A program made the translations under genes and the position numbers. Below, one piece after another: positions 19,191 through 28,454 of a stretch of DNA of 64,000 nucleotides (its first letter is position 1; each line of letters begins with the position of its first letter). The stretch spans positions 1 through 64,000 of the forward strand of contig WBUQ01000001.1 of the NCBI GenBank assembly GCA_008933635.1. Reading direction: 5' to 3'. Source of the DNA: Desulfobulbaceae bacterium (GTDB taxonomy: Bacteria > Desulfobacterota > Desulfobulbia > Desulfobulbales > Desulfocapsaceae). The notes under the pieces are model-generated. The model was given only the letters and a program-made list of their open reading frames with translations, ran no database searches and was not told where the DNA came from.

Positions 19191-20702
19191 ATGAACATTC
19201 AAGCGATTCTCATCACACTGATCGCAGGTTTCCTGCTCACGGCATCCGCCCAGGCGCAGGAAGAGCTCCTGCAGATCGTCTCCCCGGCCGAAGCCAGGGT
19301 CATTCATGTCGACATCAGAGGCGGCTCCTATGTCTACAGCGGCGACACCCTGGCCACCCTGAAAAAGGACGATGGCACCATCATCGTCCTCCGGGCCGGG
19401 CTCGCCGGAAAGGTTGTGTCTTTTGATGTCGTTCCGTATCAGAAGGTAGAAAAAGACAGCATTCTCGGTACCATTCAGCCCTCCGCCGTCGTGGTGGACA
19501 TCCCCGAGTCAGGGACCAGCCGCGCCCTGCCGTCCCTGTCACAGCTTGCCGGAAACCTTTTCCGGACCACCGGGATCTATGGCATCGTTGACGGCCAGCT
19601 GCACCAGGACTGGACCGTCGGTATCGGTCGTGTCCTGATGATCATGGTCGGCCTGGTCCTGCTTTATCTCGGCATCTTCAGGCAATTCGAACCACTGCTG
19701 CTGGTACCGATCGGTTACGGCGCCATCCTCAGCAACATTCCCCTCGCCGGCATGGTCGATCCCGGCGGCATCCTCGCCTATATCTACGATGTCGGCATCA
19801 GCTCCGGAGTTTTTCCCTTGCTGATCTTCATGGGCGTCGGCGCTCTCACCGACTTCGGCCCGATGATCGCCAACCCCAAGACCATCCTGCTCGGCGGCGC
19901 CGCCCAGCTCGGCATCTTTATCACCCTGATCGGGGCCCTGCTGCTCTCCGACCTGATCCCCGGCATCAACTTCTCGCTGCGGGATGCGGCCAGCATCGGC
20001 ATCATCGGCGGCGCCGACGGGCCGACGGCCATCTTCCTGGCCAGCCGCCTGTCACCCAGGCTGCTCGGCTCGATCGCCATTGCGGCCTACAGCTACATGG
20101 CACTCGTCCCTCTGATCCAACCACCGATCATGAAGTGGCTTACCACCGAGGAGGAACGGAAGATCCGGATGGTCCAGCTCCGCCACGTGTCGAAGCTGGA
20201 GAAGATCATCCTGCCATTGCTCGTCCTGCTGATCTGTGCCCTGCTCCTGCCATCGGCCGCTCCGCTGATCGGCATGTTCATGTTCGGCAACCTGGCCAAG
20301 GAATGTGGCGTGGTCGACCGGCTCTCCGACACGATCAAGAACTCGCTGATGTACACTGTCATCGTCTTCCTCGGGCTCGGCGTCGGCAGCAAGCTCTCCG
20401 CCGACAAATTCCTGAATCTTGAAACCATCGGCATTCTGGTGCTGGGCATGCTGGCCTTCGGAATCGGCACCGCCGGAGGGGTTCTGATGGCCAAAGTGAT
20501 GAACCGCTTCTCGTCGACGCCGCTCAATCCGCTGATCGGGGCAGCCGGGGTGTCGGCCGTACCGATGGCGGCCAGGGTCGTCAACAAGGTGGGTCTGGAG
20601 GCCAACCCCCAGAACCACCTGATCATGCACGCCATGGGTCCCAATGTCTCAGGGGTCATTGGATCGGCCGTCGCAGCCGGCGTCCTGCTCGCTCTGCTGT
20701 AG
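19191..20702 (+). CDS. oadB: Sodium ion-translocating decarboxylase beta subunit with N-terminal extension
   Basis: [31 protein letters not shown] and [14 protein letters not shown] motifs; N-terminal signal-like helix plus about 75-aa lipoyl/biotinyl-like segment. Confidence 0.9.
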   Translation: MNIQAILITLIAGFLLTASAQAQEELLQIVSPAEARVIHVDIRGGSYVYSGDTLATLKKDDGTIIVLRAGLAGKVVSFDVVPYQKVEKDSILGTIQPSAVVVDIPESGTSRALPSLSQLAGNLFRTTGIYGIVDGQLHQDWTVGIGRVLMIMVGLVLLYLGIFRQFEPLLLVPIGYGAILSNIPLAGMVDPGGILAYIYDVGISSGVFPLLIFMGVGALTDFGPMIANPKTILLGGAAQLGIFITLIGALLLSDLIPGINFSLRDAASIGIIGGADGPTAIFLASRLSPRLLGSIAIAAYSYMALVPLIQPPIMKWLTTEEERKIRMVQLRHVSKLEKIILPLLVLLICALLLPSAAPLIGMFMFGNLAKECGVVDRLSDTIKNSLMYTVIVFLGLGVGSKLSADKFLNLETIGILVLGMLAFGIGTAGGVLMAKVMNRFSSTPLNPLIGAAGVSAVPMAARVVNKVGLEANPQNHLIMHAMGPNVSGVIGSAVAAGVLLALL

Positions 20703-20720
20703 ACTGTCCGTGCCAATAAA

Positions 20721-20749
20721 AAAGGCTGGAGATACACCCTCCAGCCTTC
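20721..20749. terminator. Bidirectional terminator between oadB and the IscA-like gene
   Basis: AAAAAAGGCTGGAGATACACCCTCCAGCCTT: GGCTGGAG/CTCCAGCC stem between convergent genes. Confidence 0.8.
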
Positions 20750-20777
20750 TCAATTTCCCGGATATATAGAAAAGAGC

Positions 20778-21179
20778 TCAACCGCAGCTGCCTGAACTGC
20801 AGGATCCCCCGCACCCACCCGTTTTCGGCAATGCCCTCTCCGACGTCACGGAAAAGCCGGAACCACCGCTCCCGCTGCAACCGCACCCGGAAGTCTCTTC
20901 CACATAGTCGACCCTGATCTCGCCGCAGGTTGCGGTCACACCATTGTCGACAAGAAAACGGATCCCATCGAAATCAAACACCTGGTCAAGATCCTTTGTT
21001 TCATCCAGGGCCAGGGCCAGCGCCGGTCCGGAACAGCCACCGGGCATGATGGCCACCCTGACCGCCGAACTGATACCGTTTTCATTGAGATATTCCTTCA
21101 CCTTGGCTACCGCCAGATCGCTTACCGCCAGCATATTCCCTCCATTGTGATGAACCCCTGATCTGCCCTGCGATATCAC
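20778..21179 (-). CDS. IscA/HesB-family protein with Cys/Gly-rich C-terminal tail
   Basis: MPGGCSGPALALAL; GCGCSGSGGSGFSV; tail KTGGCGGSCSSGSCG; ORF start may be slightly downstream (MLAVSDLAV). Confidence 0.85.
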   Translation of the reverse strand: MISQGRSGVHHNGGNMLAVSDLAVAKVKEYLNENGISSAVRVAIMPGGCSGPALALALDETKDLDQVFDFDGIRFLVDNGVTATCGEIRVDYVEETSGCGCSGSGGSGFSVTSERALPKTGGCGGSCSSGSCG

Positions 21180-21472
21180 TTGATACGCAGATTCGCCGTT
21201 GCACTTACGATCGCTACAACCGACTATTTTAATCCGATATTTCTATATGTCAATTCGGCCCAGACTATGATTTGGCATGGTGCAAGGACTTCGCCGCAAG
21301 AAATCCGGCCGCTTTCGCGCCATGGATTATTGATCGAAAACACGATATACTCACGTCAGAGGAGACTGCCTCCGCCGATTCACCGAACCTTGCTGCGTGA
21401 CACCCGTCTTCCATCAATTCCGAACAGTGTTCTGATCAAAAATTCATTTCCGTGTGCAATATGAAAAAGATA

Positions 21473-21500
21473 TTGACTTTCTGTTCTTTTTCCATATTAC
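21473..21500 (+). promoter_or_regulatory. Candidate sigma-70 promoter of the polyamine operon
   Basis: TTGACT-N16-TATTAC upstream of speA. Confidence 0.4.
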
Positions 21501-21565
21501 TGGCAGCCCTGAAATGTCGTATGGCCGAGGCCATAATGGCAAACACCTCCGACAGTTGAGACAGG

Positions 21566-23500
21566 TTGCAGAACATGTGGCAGGATATTTTCAAGAAAGA
21601 CCAGTGGAACGCAGACAAGGCCTCGCAACTCTACGGCATTGACAAATGGGGAGCCGGCTACTTCTCCATCGATGAACAGGGCGATGCCGTGGTCACTCCC
21701 TTCGGCGCCGACCATGGCCCCAAGGTCAGCCTGTACCGGATCGCCAAGGAGATCGAGGAGCGCGGACTGGCGATGCCGGTCCTGCTGCGCATCGAAAACA
21801 TCCTCGGCTCGCAGATCAAACTGCTGCATGAGACCTTCCGCAAGGTCATCAGGGAAAACAATTACGGCGGCGAATACAAAGGTGTCTTCCCGATCAAGGT
21901 CAACCAGCAGGAAGAGGTGGTCGAGGCCATCGCCCAGTTCGGCAAGGACTTCAACCACGGGCTCGAGGCCGGCAGCAAGTCGGAGCTGATCGCCGCCATC
22001 TCGATGATGAAAAGCCGCAAGGCCTGCCTGGTCTGCAACGGCTACAAGGACGAGGAGTTCATCGATCTCGGGCTGTATGCGATCAAGATGGGCTTTCAGG
22101 TCTTCTTCGTCATCGAGGTCCCTGGCGAGGTGGACCTGATCATCGAGCGGGCCAAGCACCACAAGGTCGCTCCCTTCCTCGGCCTGCGGATCAAGCTGTC
22201 GACCCAGGCCGAAGGGCTGTGGACCGAGTCCGGCGGCGACGCCAGCGTTTTCGGCCTCGGCATGAACCATATCGTCGACGTCATCGACCGCCTCAAGGAA
22301 GAGGAGATGCTCGACTGCCTGCAGCTCCTCCACTACCACATCGGCTCGCAGATCCCCAATATCCGCGACATCCGGGCCGGGGCGATGGAGGCCTGCCGCA
22401 TCTACGAAGAGCTGGTCAACGAAGGGGCGAAGATGGGCTACCTCGATCTCGGCGGCGGCCTCGCCGTCGATTACGACGGCTCCAACACCAATTTCCACTC
22501 CAGCCGCAATTACTCGATCGAGGAGTACTGCAGCGACATCGTCGAGTCGATCATCACCGTGCTGTCGCGCAACAACATTCCCCACCCGACGATCATCACC
22601 GAATCTGGCCGGGCCATCGTCGCCTACTATTCGGTGCTGCTCTTCAACATCCTCGACGTGTCCTCATTCCTGCCGCCGCCGATCCCCGAGCAGCTGCCCA
22701 AGTCGACCAACGACCTGCTCGAAAACCTGATGATCGCCTACGACATGGTGTCGCCGAAGAACATCCAGGAATGCCTCAACGACGCCCTGTTCTACCGGAC
22801 CCAGGCCCGTCAGCTGTTCAAGCACGGCCAGATCACCATCCGCGAACGCGCCCTGGCCGAAAACCTGGCGCAGCACACCCTGATCAAGATCTCCAAACTC
22901 TCGCGGGACATGGAACACATCCCCAAAGAGATCAAGGAGATCAACAAGCTGGTCTACGACATCTATTACGGCAACTTCAGCCTGTTCCAGTCGTTGCCGG
23001 ACGTCTGGGCGATCAACCAGATCCTGCCGGTGATGCCGATCCACCGCCTGACCGAGCCGCCGTCCCGTTCGGCGATCATCTCCGACATCACCTGCGACTG
23101 CGACGGCAAGATCGACTCGTTCCCGGACTATTCCCACGAAAAGAACAGCATCATGCTCCATGACCTCAGGGAAGACGAGGAATACTATATCGGCGTCTTT
23201 CTGGTCGGGGCCTACCAGGAAACCCTCGGCGACCTGCACAACCTTTTCGGCGACACCAACGTGGTGTCGATCCACGTCAACGAGGACGGCAGCTACAAGT
23301 TCCTGCGGGAACTCGAGGGCGATTCGGTGGCGGATGTCCTGTCCTACGTCGAGTACGATGTCAAGTCGCTGAAGAAACGCCTCAAGCACATCGCCGAGGA
23401 CGCCATCCACAAGGGCCTGATCACCACCAAGGAACGTAAATCGATCCTGGCCGAGTTCGATGAGGGCCTGCGAGGCTATACCTATTACGAAAAGGAATGA
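21566..23500 (+). CDS. speA: Biosynthetic arginine decarboxylase
   Basis: 644 aa; GVFPIKVNQQEEVVEAI, GLEAGSKSEL, HYHIGSQIPNIRDI, TESGRAIVAYYSV. Confidence 0.97.
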   Translation: MQNMWQDIFKKDQWNADKASQLYGIDKWGAGYFSIDEQGDAVVTPFGADHGPKVSLYRIAKEIEERGLAMPVLLRIENILGSQIKLLHETFRKVIRENNYGGEYKGVFPIKVNQQEEVVEAIAQFGKDFNHGLEAGSKSELIAAISMMKSRKACLVCNGYKDEEFIDLGLYAIKMGFQVFFVIEVPGEVDLIIERAKHHKVAPFLGLRIKLSTQAEGLWTESGGDASVFGLGMNHIVDVIDRLKEEEMLDCLQLLHYHIGSQIPNIRDIRAGAMEACRIYEELVNEGAKMGYLDLGGGLAVDYDGSNTNFHSSRNYSIEEYCSDIVESIITVLSRNNIPHPTIITESGRAIVAYYSVLLFNILDVSSFLPPPIPEQLPKSTNDLLENLMIAYDMVSPKNIQECLNDALFYRTQARQLFKHGQITIRERALAENLAQHTLIKISKLSRDMEHIPKEIKEINKLVYDIYYGNFSLFQSLPDVWAINQILPVMPIHRLTEPPSRSAIISDITCDCDGKIDSFPDYSHEKNSIMLHDLREDEEYYIGVFLVGAYQETLGDLHNLFGDTNVVSIHVNEDGSYKFLRELEGDSVADVLSYVEYDVKSLKKRLKHIAEDAIHKGLITTKERKSILAEFDEGLRGYTYYEKE

Positions 23501-23543
23501 TGTCTTCCCGATTCCCGACCATCATTTTCCAGAGGAGGAGACC

Positions 23544-24761
23544 ATGTCACGGATACTGATCATAGGGGCCGGCGGTGTCGGCAACGTCGTCGCCAAGAAA
23601 TGCGCCCAGCATCCCGAGGTCTTTGCCGAGATCTTCCTGGCCAGCCGTACAAGGGCCAAGTGCGATGCCATCGCCGCCGAGATCAAGCAACTGTATAACG
23701 TCACGGTGCAAACCGCCCAGGTGGATGCCGACAGCGTCACCGAACTGGTGATCCTGCTGCGGGAGATCAAGCCCCGGCTGGTGATCAACGTCGCCCTGCC
23801 CTACCAGGATCTGGCCATCATGGATGCCTGCCTGGAATGCGGCGTCCATTACCTCGACACTGCCAATTACGAGCCGCCCGATACCGCCCATTTCGAGTAC
23901 AGCTGGCAGTGGGCCTACCAGGACCGGTTCCGGGAAAAAGGCCTGATGGCAGTGCTCGGCTGCGGCTTCGACCCGGGGGTCACCAACATCTTCTGCGCCT
24001 GGGCCCAGAAACACCACTACGACAGCATCGAGACCATCGACATCCTCGACTGCAACGCCGGTGATCACGGCCACCCCTTCGCCACCAACTTCAACCCCGA
24101 GATCAATATCCGCGAAGTCACCCAGGTGGTCCGCCACTGGCAGGACGGGCAGTGGATCGAGACCCCGCCGATCCTCGACGACAACTGCGTCCATTTTTCC
24201 TTCGACTACCCCGAGACCGGTCCGCGTGAGAGCTACCTGCTCTACCATGAGGAAATGGAGTCGCTGGTCAAACACATCAGGGGACTCAAGCGCATCCGCT
24301 TCTGGATGACCTTCGGCCAGCCCTACCTCACCCACCTCAAGGTGCTGGAGAACGTCGGCATGACCCGGATCGACGAGGTCGACTACGAGGGTCACAAGAT
24401 CATCCCGCTACGCTTTCTGAAGGCGCTGCTGCCCGACCCCGGTTCGCTCGGCACCAACTACACCGGCAAGGCGGTGATCGGCTGCGTCTTCAAAGGTATC
24501 AAGGACGGCAAGGAAAGCCGCAAATACATCTACAACGTCTGCGACCATGCCGAGGCCTATCGCGAGGTCCAGGCCCAGGCCGTTTCCTACACCACCGGCG
24601 TGCCGGCGATGATCGGGGCGATGATGATGGTGACCGGCGAGTGGCAGGGGGCCGGGGTCTACAACGTAGAACAGCTCGATCCCGACCGCTTCATGGACTG
24701 TCTGAACAGGTACGGTCTGCCCTGGCAGATCGTCGATTTCGACGGCCAGCTGCCGGACTGA
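23544..24761 (+). CDS. Carboxynorspermidine/carboxyspermidine dehydrogenase (saccharopine dehydrogenase family)
   Basis: MSRILIIGAGGVGNVVAKKCAQ; ARTRAKCDAIA-like motif; GCGFDPGVTNIFCAWAQKH; adjacent to nspC. Confidence 0.93.
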   Translation: MSRILIIGAGGVGNVVAKKCAQHPEVFAEIFLASRTRAKCDAIAAEIKQLYNVTVQTAQVDADSVTELVILLREIKPRLVINVALPYQDLAIMDACLECGVHYLDTANYEPPDTAHFEYSWQWAYQDRFREKGLMAVLGCGFDPGVTNIFCAWAQKHHYDSIETIDILDCNAGDHGHPFATNFNPEINIREVTQVVRHWQDGQWIETPPILDDNCVHFSFDYPETGPRESYLLYHEEMESLVKHIRGLKRIRFWMTFGQPYLTHLKVLENVGMTRIDEVDYEGHKIIPLRFLKALLPDPGSLGTNYTGKAVIGCVFKGIKDGKESRKYIYNVCDHAEAYREVQAQAVSYTTGVPAMIGAMMMVTGEWQGAGVYNVEQLDPDRFMDCLNRYGLPWQIVDFDGQLPD

Positions 24762-24767
24762 TCCCCG

Positions 24768-25949
24768 ATGGTGAGACCTCAGGACAACAGGCTGCGGCAC
24801 GACTTTCCGCCGGCCTTCACCGACCGGGTGGAGACGCCCTGCTACCTGCTCAGCGAGGACGTCATCGCCGCCAACTGCCGGATTCTCGAGACAGTGCAGC
24901 AGCGGACCGGGGCGAAGATCCTGCTGGCGCTGAAGGCCTTCGCCCTGCCGGCCCTCTTCCCGCTGATCGCCCGCAGCCTGCAAGGGGTCTGCGCCAGCGG
25001 GCCGATCGAGGCCCAGCTCGGGCTGGAGGAATTCGGCCGCGAGGTCCACACCTACGCCCCGGCTTACACGGCAGGTCAGATGGAGAGGGTGATCCGCTAC
25101 TCGGATCATATCCTCTTCAACTCGGTGGCCCAGTGGCACCGGCACCGGGATTCCATTGCCGCCAGCGGCAGGGCGATCGAGGTCGGCCTGCGGGTCAATC
25201 CCGGCCGCTCCGAGGTCGAAGTCGATCTCTACAACCCCTGCCTGCCGGGATCGCGTTTCGGCATCCTGGCAGAGGATCTCGACGGCGTCGACCTGGCCGG
25301 CATCGCCGGACTGCATTTCCACGCCCTCTGCGAGCAGGGGGCCGATGTGCTGGTGCGGGTGCTGGACAGCTTCGAAAAAGGATTCGGCCGCATCCTGCCC
25401 CCTCTGAAATGGGTGAATTTCGGCGGCGGCCACCACATCACCCGCGACGACTACGACCTCGACCTGCTCTGCCAAACCATTGCCGGCTTCAGGAAGCGGC
25501 ACGGCAACATCGAGGTGTATCTCGAACCGGGCGAGGCGGTGGTGCTGCACGGAGGGGTCTTCGTCACCACCGTCCTCGACACTATCCGTAACGGTATGGA
25601 CATCGCCATCCTCGACTGCTCGGCCGAAACCCACATGCCCGACGTGCTGGCCATGCCCTACCGGCCGCATATCCTCGGTGCCGCGGGTCCCGGCGAACTG
25701 CCCCACACGTACCGGCTCGGCGGCATCTCCTGCCTGGCAGGAGACATCATCGGCGACTATTCCTTCGCCAGCCCGCTTACCCCCGGCGACAGGCTGGTTT
25801 TGGCCGACATGGCCCTCTACTCCTTTGTCAAGAACACCACCTTCAACGGGGTCGAGCTGCCGTCACTCTATACCTTCAGCCGGGAAAAGGACTCCCTCTC
25901 GCTGCAGCGAAAATTCGGCTATGCCGACTACCGGAACCGACTGGCATGA
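24768..25949 (+). CDS. nspC: Carboxynorspermidine/carboxyspermidine decarboxylase
   Basis: TPCYLLSEDVIAANCRIL; ALKAFALPALFPL; WVNFGGGHHIT; EPGEAVVLHGG. Confidence 0.95.
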   Translation: MVRPQDNRLRHDFPPAFTDRVETPCYLLSEDVIAANCRILETVQQRTGAKILLALKAFALPALFPLIARSLQGVCASGPIEAQLGLEEFGREVHTYAPAYTAGQMERVIRYSDHILFNSVAQWHRHRDSIAASGRAIEVGLRVNPGRSEVEVDLYNPCLPGSRFGILAEDLDGVDLAGIAGLHFHALCEQGADVLVRVLDSFEKGFGRILPPLKWVNFGGGHHITRDDYDLDLLCQTIAGFRKRHGNIEVYLEPGEAVVLHGGVFVTTVLDTIRNGMDIAILDCSAETHMPDVLAMPYRPHILGAAGPGELPHTYRLGGISCLAGDIIGDYSFASPLTPGDRLVLADMALYSFVKNTTFNGVELPSLYTFSREKDSLSLQRKFGYADYRNRLA

Positions 25950-26860
25950 GTGGCACCGGCACAGCTCTCAATTTCCACGGCAGCGACGTTTCCCCCTCTC
26001 CACCGGAAACCGCACTCTTTCACGTCATCCCGGTCCCCTATGAGGAGTCGGTGTCCTACGGCACCGGCACAGCGGACGGGCCACAGGCCATCCTCGAGGC
26101 CTCGGCCCAGCTCGAACTCTTCGATGGCCGACTGATCCCCGCCAATTACGGCATCCACACCGCCGCGCCGATCGATTGCACCGGCCCCCCGTCAACGGTC
26201 CTCGGCCGGATCGAGGAGGTCGTGGACCGTTGCCTTTCCCTGGGCAAGCTGCCCGTGGTGCTGGGCGGCGAGCACACCGTCACTGCCGGCGTCATCCCGG
26301 CCATGACTCGTCACCACGACCGTTTCGGGGTGATCCAGTTCGACGCCCATGCCGACCTGCGCGACAGCTACCAGGGTTCGCTCTTCAGCCATGCCTGCGT
26401 GATGCGGCGGATCGCCGAGAAAAACATCCCCATCCTCCAGATCGGGACCCGCAGCTATTGTCTGGAGGAGCAGCAATACCGCAGAGATCGCGCCATCCCC
26501 TGCTACGACGCCGAGTCAATCTGGCGCCGGGGTATCGATGCGGTCACCTTGCCGGTTGATTTCCCCGACAAGATCTATGTCACCTTCGACGTCGACGGCC
26601 TCGACGCGTCAGTCATGCCGGCAACGGGCACCCCGGTGCCCGGCGGTCTCAGCTGGTACCAGGCGATGTGGCTGATTGAGAGAATCATGGAGAAGAGGGT
26701 CTGCATCGGCTTCGACGTGGTCGAGTTCGCCCCCCTGGCCGGCATGCACGGAGCGGCTTTCACGGCCGCCCAGCTCGTCTACAACATCATGGGGTACCTG
26801 GTCGGCAGCCCCCTGAACAGAAGCTATCGGCAGCTGCCGGACTGCGAACTTCGCCCCTGA
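25946..26860 (+). CDS. speB: Agmatinase (ureohydrolase family)
   Basis: VVLGGEHTVTAGVI; IQFDAHADLRDSY; FDVDGLDASVMPATGTPVPGG metal-binding motifs. Confidence 0.95.
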   Translation: MSGTGTALNFHGSDVSPSPPETALFHVIPVPYEESVSYGTGTADGPQAILEASAQLELFDGRLIPANYGIHTAAPIDCTGPPSTVLGRIEEVVDRCLSLGKLPVVLGGEHTVTAGVIPAMTRHHDRFGVIQFDAHADLRDSYQGSLFSHACVMRRIAEKNIPILQIGTRSYCLEEQQYRRDRAIPCYDAESIWRRGIDAVTLPVDFPDKIYVTFDVDGLDASVMPATGTPVPGGLSWYQAMWLIERIMEKRVCIGFDVVEFAPLAGMHGAAFTAAQLVYNIMGYLVGSPLNRSYRQLPDCELRP

Positions 26861-27378
26861 CCGGCACGTTCGCCGGCATCGCGCTGGATAAGCACCACGC
26901 CGAGGGCAAACGACCCGAAAAGAATCCAGACATCGGCCAGATTGAAGATGCCGGTGCGGAAGCCGCCAAGACCGATATTGAGAAAATCGATCACCCGCCC
27001 GTCGTTGACCAGCCGGTCGACGAGATTGCTCAGCCCGCCCCCGAGAACAAGAATCGCCAGAATCGCCGTCGAAAGCCGCAATGCCGTTGACCACAGGATG
27101 CCGATCAGGCCGGGAACAACCAGACCCGCCACGCCGCAGGTCAGCAGTAGAAACCGGAAGTTTTCGGGCAGGCCTCCGAGCAGACCGAGAAAGCCGCCGC
27201 TGTTCTCGACATAGGACAGACGCAGGGTATCGCACAAGAAGGACAAGGACCCGGCAGGCGCGAGATACCTCGCCGCCAGCCACTTGGTCAGCTGGTCGCT
27301 GCCGATGCAGGCCAGCAGGATGGGGATAAGACAGGCGGCCCTGGACAGCCGCACGCCCATCAAGGCTCGAGGCGTCAT
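26824..27378 (-). CDS. lspA: Lipoprotein signal peptidase (signal peptidase II)
   Basis: SDQLTKWLA; YVENSGGFLGLL; GGGLSNLVDRLVNDGRVIDFLN...FNLADVWI catalytic Asp motifs. Confidence 0.93.
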   Translation of the reverse strand: MTPRALMGVRLSRAACLIPILLACIGSDQLTKWLAARYLAPAGSLSFLCDTLRLSYVENSGGFLGLLGGLPENFRFLLLTCGVAGLVVPGLIGILWSTALRLSTAILAILVLGGGLSNLVDRLVNDGRVIDFLNIGLGGFRTGIFNLADVWILFGSFALGVVLIQRDAGERAGQGRSSQSGSCR

Positions 27379-27391
27379 CGGGAGGGCGGGA

Positions 27392-28207
27392 TCAATCGCC
27401 GACCGCCTTCCGCACGATCTCCCGGTCGAAATAGTTCACCTCCATGCCGGCATCGACGACAATGGCCTGGGCATTGATACCGGAGGACCGCCGGGACAGC
27501 AGGAAGGCTGCCGTATTGGCCACTTCCTCGGTAGCCAGCGCCTGCTTGCGGGGAATCACTTTTTCGGCGAAGAGGTAGCTGTCGACGTATCCCGGGATTC
27601 CGGCAGAGGCCGAGGTCTTGAGCAGGCCCGGGGCCACGGCATTGAAGCGGATGCGGGAAAAGGCGGAGAAGCTCTTGGCGAGAAAGCAGAGCGACGAGTT
27701 CAGCGCTGCCTTGATCGGCGCCATATAGCCGTAATTTTCGGCGGCCATCCTCGTCGTTGAAATCGAGATGGTCACCATCGATGCGTCGCTATCAAGCAGG
27801 TCTTTGAAGTGATCGGCAATACTGACAAAGGAAAAACAGGAGATGTCGACGGCCTGGAGAAAATCCTTTTTCAGCGTCTGGTGAAAGGGTTTGAAGCCGT
27901 CCGAGTAGTTGGCAAAGGCGATGGAATGGACGATGCCGTCCAGACGCCCTCCCTGCGCCGCATCGATCGCCGTAGCGATCTCGCCGCTCACCCGCTCGAT
28001 ATTGGCTTCCTCCTCGACGTCGCAGAGAAACACCTGTGCTTCCGGGAACAGTTTGCGGGCCGTTGCCCGCCGTTCTTCCGAGCGCACGACATGGATGACC
28101 TCGGCGCCCTCAGCCGTAAGTACCCTGGCGATGGCACAGGCCACCGATTTTTTGTTGGCCAGACCGAAGACCACGAAACGTTTGCCTTCCAGCTCGAGAA
28201 AACCCAT
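27392..28207 (-). CDS. fabI: Enoyl-[acyl-carrier-protein] reductase
   Basis: [39 protein letters not shown] catalytic Y/K region; [15 protein letters not shown]. Confidence 0.95.
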   Translation of the reverse strand: MGFLELEGKRFVVFGLANKKSVACAIARVLTAEGAEVIHVVRSEERRATARKLFPEAQVFLCDVEEEANIERVSGEIATAIDAAQGGRLDGIVHSIAFANYSDGFKPFHQTLKKDFLQAVDISCFSFVSIADHFKDLLDSDASMVTISISTTRMAAENYGYMAPIKAALNSSLCFLAKSFSAFSRIRFNAVAPGLLKTSASAGIPGYVDSYLFAEKVIPRKQALATEEVANTAAFLLSRRSSGINAQAIVVDAGMEVNYFDREIVRKAVGD

Positions 28208-28454
28208 AGTCGCCCAATCACGGTAGATATTTGATATAACCCGTTTGTTGTCGGCAACAGGATACACTACCAGGTTGAGGGAGACAAGGCGCAACTCCCC
28301 CCGGGATTCCACCACCGGCCCGCACGTCTGCCGCAACCGGTGTTTTCCGTTGTCGTATGGCATCGGAGTAAGGTATATGAACGGCAGACAGAAGACAGCG
28401 GCCGGATTGGCACCGACCGGCGCAGATCACCTCACTGGATGCAGCCCAATCACC

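Noticed and set aside
20760-20790. TGA stop of the IscA/HesB-like gene as a possible selenocysteine codon
   Set aside because: Readthrough runs straight into the bidirectional terminator hairpin and no SECIS-like element was apparent; Cys residues are already present in the tail
21497-22585. 362-aa minus-strand ORF within speA
   Set aside because: Antisense of arginine decarboxylase with no recognisable domain
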